From Stomorhina lunata (taxonomy: Eukaryota; Arthropoda; Insecta; Diptera; Rhiniidae): 64,000 nt of DNA. The translations under genes and the position numbers were made by a program. The notes below the pieces were generated by a model, which searched no databases, was not told the DNA's origin, and worked only from the letters and a program-made list of their open reading frames with translations. Position 1 is the stretch's first letter. Every line of letters begins with the position of its first letter. The stretch covers positions 160,142,486 through 160,206,485 of the forward strand of contig OW121740.1 of NCBI GenBank assembly GCA_933228675.1, read 5' to 3'. This document shows, piece after piece, positions 10,441 to 21,993 of this stretch.

Positions 10441-11542
10441 AATATCTAAGAAATATTAAAATCTAAAATTTTTTAATATTAGAATTTATTTCTATTTTGA
10501 AAAATATTCCCAATATTTACAAAAATAATAGTATCGTTGCAACAATGTTCGAGATTATTTATTATTATTTCTTTCTTTTCTCGAACCATGTATTTTGTTG
10601 CTATAAATTTGACTGTGATTTGTTTCTTGCCTACTTTGTTCTTTCTTTGACAAAGCGGCACGAACCTACTCTGTTAACATCGATATTCCAACTGAATGAT
10701 TTAAATACTCATTTTCACGAGTTTTATCAATGATCGTGGTATTTACGAAAATTAAAACAATTCATCGGCTGCTGGTGGTATGGGCTGCCTACACCTGATC
10801 TTAACACACAACATTCGATTTTAATGGCATTGCAACTTCACTGTTCTGAGGCTTGATGTGCAATTATCTTTATCTCTTATAGTGAATATAAGATCTACTA
10901 TCCCTTCTTTAGAAAACAAATATGGTTGCTGTAGGTCAACTTCCTAAATTAAGCAGTATTCATTTTGATACATTTAAAAACTCTGGTCATATGGGTTGCA
11001 ACTAGTATTGTAGTTCTTATTGTTGTTGCTATTATACTTGTTCTGTACAACAATAACAAAGTTAAAAGTATTACACTTAATGTGTTTTGTTTTCACGTCT
11101 AGAACGAACCTAGGAGGACCTTTGTCTATAGCATAAATATGAATGCTTGTACAAGTGTCAGTCTGTCCGTCGTTGATTGTGTAAACGGTCAGTTAAAGTT
11201 TTTTTTGTCGTTTTTTTCTGGCTCTCTTGAGTGTCATTCATTCGCTTGACTGTTACTGTTCTGTAATTCCCACTAGGAACATTGAAGCGATTAGGCTGAG
11301 GATGGGAAGTGTTTTTAAAGAACTTGTGGCGAAATTCTATAGTTTTAAAAAGTTAAAGGTTTAAAATTTTGAACGAATGAAAAGGAAGCTGATGGGAAGA
11401 GGCTTAATTGGTTTGTCTGGGTAACCAATGTCAGACTAGTTAGGGAGTTATTGTTTACTTAGTTCAGAATCGGAAGTCGCTGTTCTTGGAAGGGATTAAT
11501 GGGAGTTTCACAAATTGCCCTTTTAGGTCAAAAAAGGCTTTG
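10441..11542. other. Mixed unique sequence, no recognised gene
   Basis: Includes GTCAGTCTGTCCGTCGTTG near 11158, wording typical of fly dispersed repeats. The segment 11281-11540 lies just upstream of the LINE fragment and may be decayed LINE sequence. The small open frames at 10479-10661 (minus) and 10497-10733 (plus) overlap each other and show no known features. Confidence 0.35.
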
Positions 11543-11749
11543 TGGCCTTATTTTGATATAGCTCTTAGCAGAACTAGTCTAATAAAATGCATAGATATGC
11601 CAACTGGCCATTGTGAACTCAACTATTGCCTGAACAGGTGAGATGGAACAATTCAGGACATCTGCAGACAGTGCTTAGAGGATGATTCGTGCGAATCGGT
11701 TGACCATATTCCCTGGCACTGTCCTATGCTTCAAAATCAGAGACTTTAA
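11543..11749 (+). pseudogene. LINE ORF2 C-terminus with zinc-knuckle-like end
   Basis: Reading 11543-11749 gives 68 codons then TAA. It begins WPYFDIALSRTS, continues TGHCELNYCLNR, has an in-frame TGA at 11639-11641, then DICRQCLEDDSCESVDHIPW ending HCPMLQNQRL. TGHCxLNYxLxR followed by CxxC and HxxxxC is the usual C-terminal signature (after an RNase H domain) of jockey/I/R1-type LINE proteins. The interrupted copy is a pseudogene on the opposite strand to the 8571 and 13566 LINE fragments. Confidence 0.75.
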
Positions 11750-12269
11750 CTTCAGGATATCCAGCAGTGTAAATTAAGCTATGTAGTAGGTTTTATAATT
11801 AGACTCAGATGGCTTAGATAGGTCTCTATCCTTTTATCATAATACATTCTTACCTTTGCCTATAATACTACTATTATCTGTTTCCACTCTTATTTCTTAG
11901 CGTCTATGCTTCTCGCTTTCCTCTCTTTCCTATTAAGAAAGGATCACAATGGACCTTTCTTAGGAATTAGATTCATATAATGCGATGTCGGAGTGTCATA
12001 TGTTTGTATTATTTTGACGACGATATGTTTTTCGGATCCCAGTCAATTAAAATGATGAATGTCATTTTTGACTCTCGATTCTTCAAAGAAATTTGTCTTA
12101 GGGTGGGATTTTTAGTTCCAAGAAATGACTTTCAGTAGTTGGCTATGATTTAGTTGGAAAGAGGATAAAAAACTAGTCGTGTATCAGACAGTGTTGTCTT
12201 GTTATCCTCACCTTACCCCTGTTTAGGTATCATTATATCTCGATATTATCAGAGCACCAATTGTGTCTG
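11750..12269. other. Probable LINE 3' UTR then unassigned sequence
   Basis: After the stop at 11747-11749 the sequence runs to TCACAATGGACCTTTCTTAG (11944-11963), a phrase reminiscent of 3' UTRs of fly LINEs. The right limit of that element is not clear. The rest to 12269 shows no gene. Confidence 0.35.
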
Positions 12270-13565
12270 GGATCTTGCTCTGTTATCCTTGACTTCTAGT
12301 GGCCCGCAGCCATCCTTTTATACAGAACTCTATAAATAGTTGTTGCTTTTAACTCCTCATCAATTGATCTTCTCCATGTTCTAGCACCTATCCACCGCAA
12401 TTTCCGTTGACATACCTCGAGATTTGGGATTTAGTTTGTGGCGTTTAGAAGATCTTCATTTCTTCTTCTTTAAAAGTCATAAATGACCTCATAATAAGTG
12501 ACAAATCACAAATTAACGCTCCTTCTTCTTCTGTTATCCTTGACTCCCAGTGGAGCATAGGGCCTAAACCATCCTTTTATATCGAACTCTATTGCCAGAT
12601 GTTAGGCATACGTCATTCCATGATTAGTTTGCTGTTTGCTACTCCACAACAATTGACCTTCTTCACGTTCTAGCAGGTGTACTTCCTACGGATTTCAATA
12701 GAGCGCTTGTCGAGCAATGTTGGTATTTGGCGTTCCATGTTTGGTTTATCCACCGCCATTTCCGCTGACATACTTCTATAGAAGCCGGGATTTGGTTTGT
12801 CGCGTTTAGTTGATCTTCATTTCTTCTTCTTTAAATCTCATAAATGACCTCATAATAAAAGACAAGTCGGAAATTAACGCTCCTTCTTTTTCTCGTTCTG
12901 TTATCCTCGACTCCCAGTGGAGCAACCGTCCTTTTATATCGAACTCTATTGCGAGATGTTAGGCATACGTCATTCCATGATTTGTTTGCTGTTTGCAACT
13001 CCACAAAAATTGACCTTCTTAACGTTCTAGCAGGTGCCCCAACATGACGGCCGCTTCCCTGTGGATTCTAACGAACGCTTGTCGAGCAATGTTAGCATGT
13101 GGTCTATCCACCGCCATTTCCGTTGAAATGGCGGATTTTGTTTGTCGTGTTTAGTAGATCTTCATTTCTTATGCGATTCGGTTGCCATATATTAGGGATT
13201 TGCCGCAATCATTTGTTTTGCAATGGCTTGTAGGCGCTTATCAATCTCATTTGTGCGTTTTCAAGTTTAGCAGCCGTAATACAAGATGGACTTGACATTC
13301 GAGTTGTATATTCGTAACCTAGATGATAGGCATACGTCATTCCATGAATAGTTTTCTACTTGCAACTCCGCATCAATTGACATTCTCCACATTCTAGCAG
13401 GTGCTCCAACACGGCGGCCGCTTCCCTGTGGATTCCAACGAAGCGCTTGTCGAGCAATGTTGGTATTTGGCCTTTAAAGCGTGTAGCCTATCCACCACCA
13501 TTTCCGTTGATATACCTCTACGGAAACAGGAATTTGGTTTGTTGCATTTAGTATATCTTTATTTC
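12270..13565 (-). repeat. ~370-bp tandem repeat derived from a LINE 3' coding end
   Basis: The marker CGAGCAATGTT recurs at 12711, 13083 and 13451 (372 and 368 bp apart). A further shortened unit of about 255 bp lies at 12278-12533, marked by GTTATCCTTGACT and variants. On the minus strand a unit reads as the post-RT part of the LINE at 13566-14646: phrases equivalent to IARQALRWNPQG and then LRIYNSNVKSIL can be read, with frameshifts. So a segment between the RT core and the 3' end of one LINE has been tandemly copied about 3.5 times. Microsatellite-like CTTCTTCTT and a TAAATGACCTCATAATAA filler sit at some junctions. Confidence 0.75.
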
Positions 13566-14646
13566 TTATGCGACCACCATATATTAGGGATTTGCCGCAA
13601 GCATTTGTAACATTTGCAAAGGTTTGTATTCACTTATCGATGGCATTTGTGCGTTTCCAAGTTTCGCAACCGCAATATAAGATGGACTTGACATTCGAGT
13701 TGTATATTCGAAACTTAGTTGGTGTTTATATTTGCCGAGATTTCCAAATAGCTTGGAGGATGCCGAAAGCAGACTTTGCCTTATTAATACTCGATTCAAT
13801 ATCATCGTCGGCACCACCTTTTGTAGATACGGAACTTCCTAGATAATTAAAGGTACCTACACATCCAATAACCTTCTTTACGCCATAGCCTCCAGCTATA
13901 ATCTTTGTCTTGGAAATATTGATTTCGAGCTGCCCGAGATTCAACCGTGATAGCGTTAGTGTTTTCGTGAAGTTGACCTGAGCTTTGGCTTAGAAGACAT
14001 ATCGTCGTGCGGAGTTTATATGCTCTATCCGCCATTTTACACATTTTGAGTTAATTATGCCACTTTAGGGTTTCGAACCTAAATTTTTCAAATCTGTAAT
14101 CCGTTTTCGGCTATCTCGTCCAGTTTCTGAGATAAATAGTGTCTGTTTTGTTCTGTATCCATCAAAACTGATTTCTTTTGTGCTATTTTGCTCTATACGC
14201 CAAATATAAAATAAATCTCAAATTCCTAAAGTCTTTTAGAAAAATTAAGTTAAAACTTCAAGATCGGTTTTCTCAAAATGAGTATAGAGCACATAAAAAC
14301 TCCCGTACGACGATATGTCATCAGCGTATTCCAAGCCCTCGAGTTGTTTTAAGGGGGTCCATTGGATACCGTGTGTAATATACGGAGCCGTCCACGTCAT
14401 GTTAACCAGGATAAAAAGTATAGGCGACAAGATACATACTTGTCTTGCTCCAGTAGTACCTTCGAACGGATTTGACAATTTACTTCTGTCTAGGACCCGA
14501 CATTTAAAATCCACGTACATTGCCCGAATTAAGTGCAGAATTTTCGTTGGCATGTTTTTTTCATATTCTCCATATATAGATCTGAGATATCTTCCCTTAA
14601 TGCCTAAATTTTCTAAGTGGAACTTTCGATTATATATCACTGACAT
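13566..14646 (-). pseudogene. LINE reverse transcriptase pseudogene (split by a MITE)
   Basis: On the minus strand from 14646: MPTKILHLIRAMYVDFKCRV, then TGARQVCILSPILFILV (RT motif usually TGxRQGC..SP, with Gly replaced by Val), then YADD at 14317-14328. The frame is broken by a 312-bp insertion (14002-14313). It resumes with CLLSQSSGQLHENTNA, EINISKTKI, TFNYLGSSVSTKGGADDDIE and SAFGILQAIWKSRQI. The last part continues into CETWKRTNAIDK with a stop. These are palm and thumb motifs of an insect non-LTR RT. Several frameshifts and stops show it is dead. It is the parent of the tandem repeat on its 3' side (12270-13565). Confidence 0.85.
14002..14313. mobile_element. 312-bp MITE inserted in the LINE YADD box
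   Basis: The left end TCGTCGTGCGGAGTTTATAT is matched by the reverse complement of the right end, TCGTCGTACGGGAGTTTTTA. Similarity extends inward through GCTCTAT and CATTTTGAG. Flanks are TA on both sides (14000-14001 and 14314-14315). Removing the element and one TA restores the uninterrupted reading YADDICLLSQ in the LINE, which fixes the insertion exactly. TA duplication suggests a Tc1/mariner-type MITE, though ATAT as target would fit equally. A third copy of the subterminal phrase GCTCTATACGCCA lies inside near 14190. Confidence 0.9.
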
Positions 14647-14659
14647 GCCATTAGTTTAA

Positions 14660-15698
14660 CAAATAACAACGTTTTCGTTGTTGTAGTAGTCGCAGCTAAC
14701 TCTGTTGTCGTTGTTGTTGTTTGTGTTATCTTTATTATCATTTCCATACATTTCCAAAAGGAAGGTATAAATAACATCTAAAACACAGTTACACAGTCCA
14801 TACAAACACTCACCTCCCACCGGCCATGTGACAAATAAATTATCCACAGTTCAAAGTCGGAGGGTGGGTAAGAAAGGGGTTGGTGAAAGGGAATGTAAAT
14901 CGTGGTTGTGTGCTAAGCGCTTATCCAACCACTTAATATTGTTTTGTCATCATCATCATCAAAGTCGTTTTTTCATCATTTCATTTTTTCACTTCACTCA
15001 TTTATTACTATTATTTATTTTGTTTTCCATTTTTAGAGTGCTTCTCCGACTATTGTCTGTTGTTGATTTTTATAAATATAATTTTTTTTCAAGTTTCTTT
15101 TGTTGTTGCAGCAATTTGTTGTAAATAATTTATATCCATACGATACAAACGAATACAATATTTAGATGTGGCGTGCAAAAACTTGCACTAACCATGTGAC
15201 AAGTCGAGTTCATACTTAAGCTCTCAGTTTGTGCCAGTGATTTCCAGAAAAAAAAAAATCGGCGTTTTCATAAATTTAACTTTAGATTGTTTTTGGGCTT
15301 TTTTTTAAAAGAGGGTTTGGGAGGGATGAGCTCGGTGGTATAGGTTTGGAGAGTGGGTGGTTTTATTTTTATTGGTTTGTTAAAGTTGAGGTTGTGTGAA
15401 AATAAATTTAACTCTTTGTGTAGAAAATAAATTAAGTTTAAAAATAGTTAAATAAATTTGAAAAAGAGAGGAAGGGGGTGAGAAAATGAGTCCATAAAAA
15501 ATCACAGACGTCATTCTTTATAATTGAACTTAACAAGTGTTGTTTTTTTTTGGTACCTGACTTATTTTTAGATTGAATTAAAGTTGAAAAATAAAACCAC
15601 AAAACAAAATTTAGAGAACAATTTAAGATAAGGTTTTCCAAGTAGGAAAAAAAATCATTTAACCCTCTCTTTTTCTCTTTCAAACAAATATTTAAGAT
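14660..15698. other. No gene; simple sequence
   Basis: Contains GTTGTTGTC-rich sequence (14670-14735), a CATCATCATCATCA run (14949-14962) and T-rich stretches. The open frames at 14828-15124 (plus) and 15438-15749 (minus) are low-complexity and unrecognised. The latter crosses a transposon border, so neither is called. Confidence 0.4.
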
Positions 15699-15706
15699 TT
15701 TCCTAG
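15699..15706. other. Left 8-bp target site duplication (TTTCCTAG)
   Basis: TTTCCTAG directly precedes the CAGGGATGG terminus at 15707 and is repeated identically at 17497-17504 after the right terminus. An 8-bp duplication is the usual hAT value. Confidence 0.92.
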
Positions 15707-17496
15707 CAGGGATGGCAAACGTTGTCGAATTGTACTTTTTTTTAAACATTTTTATTCTGCTTAGTATCGTGGTACCACAGCGACTAATTTGGTAAAATAA
15801 GAATTTTTTGAAAAATTTCCTATAAAAATAAGAAATTTCCGAAAAATTTCCTATAAAATTAAGAAGTTTTTGAAAAATTTCTTATAAAATTAAGAAAATT
15901 TTGAGAAATTTCTTATAAAATTAAGAAATTTTTAAAAAATTTCCTATAAAAATAAGAAAACTTTGAAAAATTTCCTACAAAAAATAAGTAATTTTTAAAA
16001 ATTTCCTATAAAAATAAGAAATTTTTGAAAAATTTTCTATACAAATAAGAAGTTTTTGAAAAATTTCCTATAAAAATAAGAAATTTTTGAAAAATTTCCT
16101 ATAAAAATAAGAAAATTTTTAAAAATTTCCTATTAATATAAGAAATTTTTGAAAAATTTGCTATAAAAATAAGAATTTTTTGAAAAATTTCCTATAAAAA
16201 TAAGAAATTTTTGAAAAATTTCCTATAAAAATAAGAAAATTTTTAAAAATTTCCTATTAATATAAGAAATTTTTGAAAAATTTGCTATAAAAATAAGAAT
16301 TTTTTGAAAAATTTGCTATAAAAATAAGAAATTTTTGAAAAATTTCCTATAAAAATAAGAAATTTTTGAAAAATTTCCTATAAAAATAAGAAATTTTTGA
16401 AAAATTTCCTATAAAAATAAGAAATTTTTGAAAAATTTCCCATTAAAATAAGAAATTTTTGAAAAATTTCCTATTAATATAAGAAATTTTTGAAAAATTT
16501 CTTATTAAAATAGGAAATTTTTGAAAAATTTCCGATAAAAATAGGAAATTTTTGAAAAATTTCCTATAAAAATAAGAAATTTTTGAAAAATTTGCTATAA
16601 AAATAAGAAATTTTTGAAAAATTTCCTATTAAAAAAGGAAATTTTTTAAAAATTTCCTATAAAAATAAGAAATTTTTGAAAAATTTCCTATAAAAATAAG
16701 AAATTTTTTAAAATTTCCGATAAAAATAAAAAAAATGTTGAAAAATTTCCTATAAAAATTATAAATTTTTGAAAAATTTTCGATAAAAATAAGAAATTTT
16801 TGAAAAATTTCCTATAAAATTAGAAACTTTTGAAAAACTTCCTTTAAAAATAAAAAATTTTTGAAGAATTTCCTATAAAAATAAGAAATTTTTGAAAAAT
16901 TTCCTATAAAATTAGAAGCTTTTGAAAAATTTCCTATAAAAATAAGGAATTCTTCAAAAATTTCCTATAAAAATTAAAAATTTTCGAAAAATATAAAAAT
17001 AAGAAATTTTTGAAAATTTTCCTCTAAAAACAAAAAAATTTAGAAAATTTCCGATAAAAATAAAAAAAATGAATAAAAATTATAAATTTTTGAAAAATTT
17101 CCTATAAAAATTATAAATTTTTGAAAAATTTCCTATAAAAATTAGAAATTTTTTAAAATTTCCTATAAAATTAGAAACTTTTGAAAAATTTCCTATCAAA
17201 ATAAGAAATTTTTGAAGAAAATAAGAAATATTTGAAAATTTTCCTGTAAAAATATGATAATTTTGAAGAATTTCCTATAAAAATAAGAAATTTTTGAAAA
17301 TTCTCTTATAAAAATAAGAAATTTTTGAAATTTTTTTTATAAAAATAAGAAATTTTTGAAAAATTTCTCATAAAAATAAGACATTTTTGAAATTTTTTTT
17401 TATAAAAATAAGAAATTTTTGAAAAATTTATAATGCAAAATGTACATTTTGTTTTTCCTGCTGGTACAAAATTAAGAAAGATATTTTCCATCCCTG
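15707..17496. mobile_element. hAT-type non-autonomous element with a satellite interior
   Basis: A 1790-bp element bounded by CAGGGATGGCAAA at the left and the inverted CAGGGATGGAAAA at the right, and flanked by the perfect 8-bp duplication TTTCCTAG. TIRs starting CAGGG and an 8-bp target duplication are hallmarks of the hAT superfamily. There is no transposase. Nearly all the interior (15794-17430) is a 31-bp tandem array. A GTAC-containing phrase lies close to each end. A satellite wholly contained in a transposable unit shows how such arrays can be dispersed. Confidence 0.92.
15794..17430. repeat. 31-bp satellite array A (AAGAAATTTTTGAAAAATTT + CCTATAAAAAT)
   Basis: Unit: AAGAAATTTTTGAAAAATTT then CCTATAAAAAT, period 31 (for example 16323 to 16354), about 53 copies, inside the hAT element. 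Variants include TGCTATAAAAAT and TATTAATATAAG. The latter recurs at 16131 and 16255, a 124-bp (4-unit) higher-order repeat. The exact reverse-complement unit forms the arrays at 44117-48015. The minus-strand frame at 17306-17491 is repeat translation. Confidence 0.95.
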
Positions 17497-17504
17497 TTTC
17501 CTAG
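17497..17504. other. Right 8-bp target site duplication (TTTCCTAG)
   Basis: Identical to 15699-15706. It marks the right flank of the hAT-type element. Confidence 0.92.
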
Positions 17505-18290
17505 TTAAAACAAAAACACTTAATTTAATGCTCTCATTTTATCACAGAATCTCTGTCTCTCTCCCTATCCTTCTTTATCAATGTTTACATTTTGTTTACT
17601 TCTCTTTTACCAACACTTTTTTATTTGACATAGATTATTTTCTTCCTTAAAATTTGTCTCCCTCTCCTTTGCCAAATTTTCTTATTTGACATTTCCTGCT
17701 TATGCGCTTTACTCACTTTCTATATCAAGGATTTTCTTTCTTTTTTGTTTTTATACTCTCTTTCGTCCATTTCCTCTATATCTCTCTCTTCCACTCATTT
17801 TCTGTTTGATGTTATTTTTGTTTGTTCTCTGTTTTGCTTTGCCTATTCTTTACATTCATTTAAAGCTTTTGCCAAAAAAGCTTTAATTTCACTTGATAAT
17901 TTATTTCCTTGTCAAGTTTGTTTTTCGTCCTTCCTCTCTTATCATGTTTGACATTCAACTTTCGTGCCAGCCTTTGTACACTGACATTTGAACTTTTGGA
18001 AGGACCTCAAAATCATTTTTTCCTATAAATAATTATGGAGATTTTTAACATTTGAGGATTATTTTTAGTGATACTTAAGGATTCAAATGGTTGGTCTTTT
18101 AATGAAATTACTGTCTTGGACATGAAGACATATCTACATTCTTTCTTACTATATGTATGACTTACATACATATAAGAAGGAATGTCCCTCCTTTATATAT
18201 GAATATTAAAAGGAAATTAAGTAATTTATAATAAACTAAGTTCAAGGACTTATTCTAGAGGATTGGATTAAACTATTGATAACACTCCCT
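17505..18290. other. Pyrimidine-rich unique stretch, no gene called
   Basis: TCTCTCTCCC-type runs and T-rich sequence. Two overlapping plus-strand frames (17686-17886, 17745-17951) encode Leu/Phe/Ser/Tyr-rich strings that could mimic membrane segments but simply follow the CT-rich composition. A short self-complementary stretch, CTTACTATATGTATGACTTA with TACATACATATAAGAAGGAA, lies near 18147-18182. Confidence 0.4.
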
Positions 18291-20611
18291 AAAAATTTTT
18301 ATAATATAGAAAATTGTCCGTATAATAATTCTTCTTACAAAAATTTCTATAGAAAATTTTTCATAGAAAAATTTCTGTACAAAATTTTTCAAATAAAAAT
18401 TTTTATAGAAAATTTTTGATATTAAAATTTCTTTAAAAAATTTCTCATATAAAAATTTCTCTAAAATATTTTTATATACAAATTTCTATAGAACATTTTT
18501 CATATAAAAATGTTTATAGAAAATTTTTCATATAAAAATTTCTATACAAAATTTTTTATATAAAAATTTCTATAAAAAAACTTTTATATAAAATTTTCTA
18601 TCGAAAATTTTTCATATAAAAATTTCTATAGAAAATTTTTCATATTAATATTTCTATAGAAAATTGTTTAAATTTTTTATAATTTCTATAGAAAATTTTT
18701 CATATAGAAAAAATTTCTATAGAAAATTTTTCATATAGAAAAAATTTCTATAGAAAATTTTTCATATAGAAAAAATTTCTATAGAAAATTTTTCATATAG
18801 ATAAAATTTCTATAGAAAATTTTTCATATAGAAACAATTTATATAGAAAATTTTTCATATAGAAACAATTTATATAGAAAATTTTTCATATAGAAACAAT
18901 TTATATAGAAAATTTTTCATATAGAAACAACTTCTATAGAAAATTTTTCATATAGAAAAAATTTCTATAGAAAATTTTTCATATAGAAAAAATTTCTACA
19001 GAAAATTTTTCATATAGATAAAATTTCTATAGAAAATTTTTCATACAGAAAAAATTTCTATAGAAAATTTTTCATATAGAAAAAATTTCTATAGAAAATT
19101 TTTCATATAGAAAAAATTTCTATAGAAAATTTTTCATATAGAAAAAATTTCTATAGAAAATTTTTCATATAGAAAAAATTTCTATAGAAAATTTTTCATA
19201 TAGAAAAAATTTCTATAGAAAATTTTTCATATAGAAAAAATTTTTATAGAACATTTTTCATATAGAAAAAATTTCTATAGAAAATTTTTCATATAGAAAA
19301 AATTTCTATAGAAAATTTTTCATATAGAAAAAATTTCTATAGAAAATTTTTCATATAGAAAAAATTTCTATAGAAAATTTTTCATATAGAAAAAATTTCT
19401 ATAGAAAATTTTTCATATAGAAAAAATTTCTATAGAAAATTTTTCATATAGAAAAAATTTCTATAGAAAATTTTTCATATAGAAAAAATTTCTATAGAAA
19501 ATTTTTCTTATAGAAAAAATTTGTATAGAAAATTTTTCTTATAGAAAATTTTTCATATAGAAAAAATTTCTATAGAAAATTTTTTATATAGAAAAAATTT
19601 TTATAGAAAATTTTTCAAATAGAAAAAATTTCTATAGAAAATTTTTCATATAGAAAAAATTTCTATAGAAAATTTTTCATATAGAAAAAATTTCTATAGA
19701 AAATTTTTCATATAGAAAAAATTTCTATTGAAAATTTTTCATATAGAAAAAATTTCTATTGAAAATTTTTCATATAGAAAAAATTTCTATATGAAAAATT
19801 TTCATATAGAAAAAATTTCTATAGAAAATTTTTTATATAGAAAAAATTTCAATAGAAAATTTTTCATATAAAAAAAATTTCTATAGAAAATTTTTTATAT
19901 AAAATTGTCTATAGGAAATTTTCTATATAAAAATTTCTATAGAAAATATTTCATACAAAAATTTCTATAGAAAATTTTTTTTTATAAAAATTTCTATAAA
20001 AAATTTTTATATAAAAATTTTTGTAAAAAAGACTTCTGTAGAAAACTTTTTATCAAAAAATTTCTTTAGAAAAATTTTTACTTAAAAATTCTGTCGAAAA
20101 TTTTTTCATATAGAAAATTTTTCATACAGAAAATTTTTCATATAGAAAAAATTTCTACAGAAAATTTTTCATATAGAAATAGTTTCTATAGAAAATTTTT
20201 TATATAGAAAAAATTTTTATTAAAAATTTTTCGTATAGAAAAAATTTCTATAGAAAATTTTTCATAAAAAAAAAAATTTATATAGAAAATTTTTCATATA
20301 GAAATAATTTTATAGAAAATTTTTCATATAGAAAAAATTTGTATAGAAAATTTTTTATATAGAAAAAATTCTATAGAAAATTTTTCACATAGAAAAAATT
20401 TTTTTTTCATATAGAAAATTTTTCATTTAGAATAAATTCAGTAGAAAATTTTTAATATAGAAAAATTTTTCATATAGAATAAAAAACCTATAGAAAATTT
20501 TTCATATAGAAAAAACTTATAAATAAACTTTTTCACATACAAATTTTCATAGAAAATTTTTTAGATTGTAATTTCTTTATAAAAATTTTTACTTAAGATT
20601 TCTATCTGAAA
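18291..20611. repeat. 31-bp satellite array B (TCTATAGAAAATTTTTCATA + TAGAAAAAATT)
   Basis: Unit: TCTATAGAAAATTTTTCATA then TAGAAAAAATT, period 31 (19088 to 19119), about 70 copies. The centre (about 18700-19500) is highly homogeneous and both edges decay into 28-bp-like variants. A local variant with AACAATTTATATAG is repeated in three successive units at about 18834-18911. It shares CTATAGAAAATTTTTCATA with array C. Confidence 0.95.
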
Positions 20612-20808
20612 ATGACGTCCTGTGGCGGGACAGAAATTGCAATCCACTGAGCCGCGTTCAAAAATAATTTTTTCAGTTTTTCTCCACAATTACTTTTCAA
20701 ATTTTCAAAATTAATAATTTGAAAGTTAAATGAACTCAAGCCTGATTAAACCTAATTTTTCAATCAATTCTAAAGTTCGAATAATTAATTCCCAAATAAT
20801 TCCCAAAT
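20612..20808. other. ~200-bp non-satellite island between B-type arrays
   Basis: GAAAATGACGTCCTGTGGCG starts a GC-richer island containing CAATCCACTGAGCCGCGTTC. On the minus strand this reads GCGGCTCAGTGG, close to a pol III A box. It ends in a direct repeat of AATTCCCAAATA. It is probably a small insertion, perhaps tRNA/SINE-derived, but I could not define target duplications. Confidence 0.4.
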
Positions 20809-21000
20809 AAAGAAAATTTTTGATATAAAAATTTCTATAGAAAACTTTTCTTGTGGACACAATTTCTATAGAAAATTTTTCATTTAAAAATTTTTCATAT
20901 CAAAAGTTTCTTTAGAAAATTTTTGAAATCAAAACTTTGTATAGACAATTTTTCATATAAAACTTGTTTATATAAATTTGAACATTTTTACTTTGTTTTT
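20809..21000. repeat. Decayed right remnant of array B
   Basis: Degenerate units with TTTCTATAGAAAATTTTTCA-like phrases resume after the island and fade out by about 21000. Confidence 0.7.
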
Positions 21001-21993
21001 CTATTTTTTTTTGAGTATTACTTCGAACATTTAAATTTTCATTGAGGACATTGTAGTATACTTAAAATCTATCAATATCATCTATCTTTGTACTATATAA
21101 AAATATGTAAATATAGAAGTGAATAAGTGGATATATTTCTATACATAATTTCCATACATTCCCTAATTTAAATTCCATTTCCTTTCATGTTTGAAATTTT
21201 CAAATAAACAACAACAAAATAGAGTCGAACAAAATTCGTATCTATTTCCAATTTAAATAAATGTTTATTATTCCTCATTTTAGATACAAATCACAATTAT
21301 TGCCTCTGCTAAATATCTATGGAATTAGAATTTGTTGTTGCAATGAATTTATACGATTTTATAGTTTTTGTCTGTCTATCAGTCGAACATTGACTGACTG
21401 ACTCTTGTTTTTTTTTTGAATATATTTGACGTTAAATTTTACATAAACTGTCCATCCATCCGTCGCTACGTCACTCATGTAGTAAATAGATAAATTTTAA
21501 ATATTCGAAATAAAATGAAATGAATTATTTGTATTCCCCTCTTGAGCAATTCCCTTTCAAAGAAATTGAAATTATTTAGTTTTTGAAATAGAAAAAAAGT
21601 AAATAAAATTCAAATTTACTTGATAGAATTTTTATATTTAAAAAGCCCTCCATTTAAACTTTTAGATTTCATTACAAAAATTTATATTCTCTTTTTTTTT
21701 TTGCAAAAACTATTAAAGTTAGTCACTCGGTTAATTTATTTAAATTAATTTTGTTTTTATTCGAAAACATTTTAAAATTACTATAGAAATGTTTTAAATG
21801 TGAATATAGCCAGGTTATTTAGCATTTATTTAAACAAAATGTCTCTTTATATTAAAATATTCAAACTAAAATTTTTTTGTCAAAAAAAGTATATACAAAA
21901 AAATTTTGTTTTTTTTTTCGATTTTTTAAGTGGCCTTGAAAATTTTGTTGTAATAGTCTTTAAATAATACGAATTTTTAACCAAATTCTGCAG
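21001..21993. other. AT-rich unique stretch, no gene
   Basis: No open frame of note except repeat-derived 21880-22080 (minus). Contains GTCCATCCATCCGTCG near 21450 and T-rich tracts. Confidence 0.4.

Noticed and set aside
13401..13846. Plus-strand frames of 69 and 92 codons
   Set aside because: Antisense to the LINE reverse-transcriptase remnant and its tandem copies.
15794..17430. CRISPR-like array (regular short repeats)
   Set aside because: Units are contiguous without unique spacers, the context is eukaryotic, and no cas-like genes are present. They are satellites.
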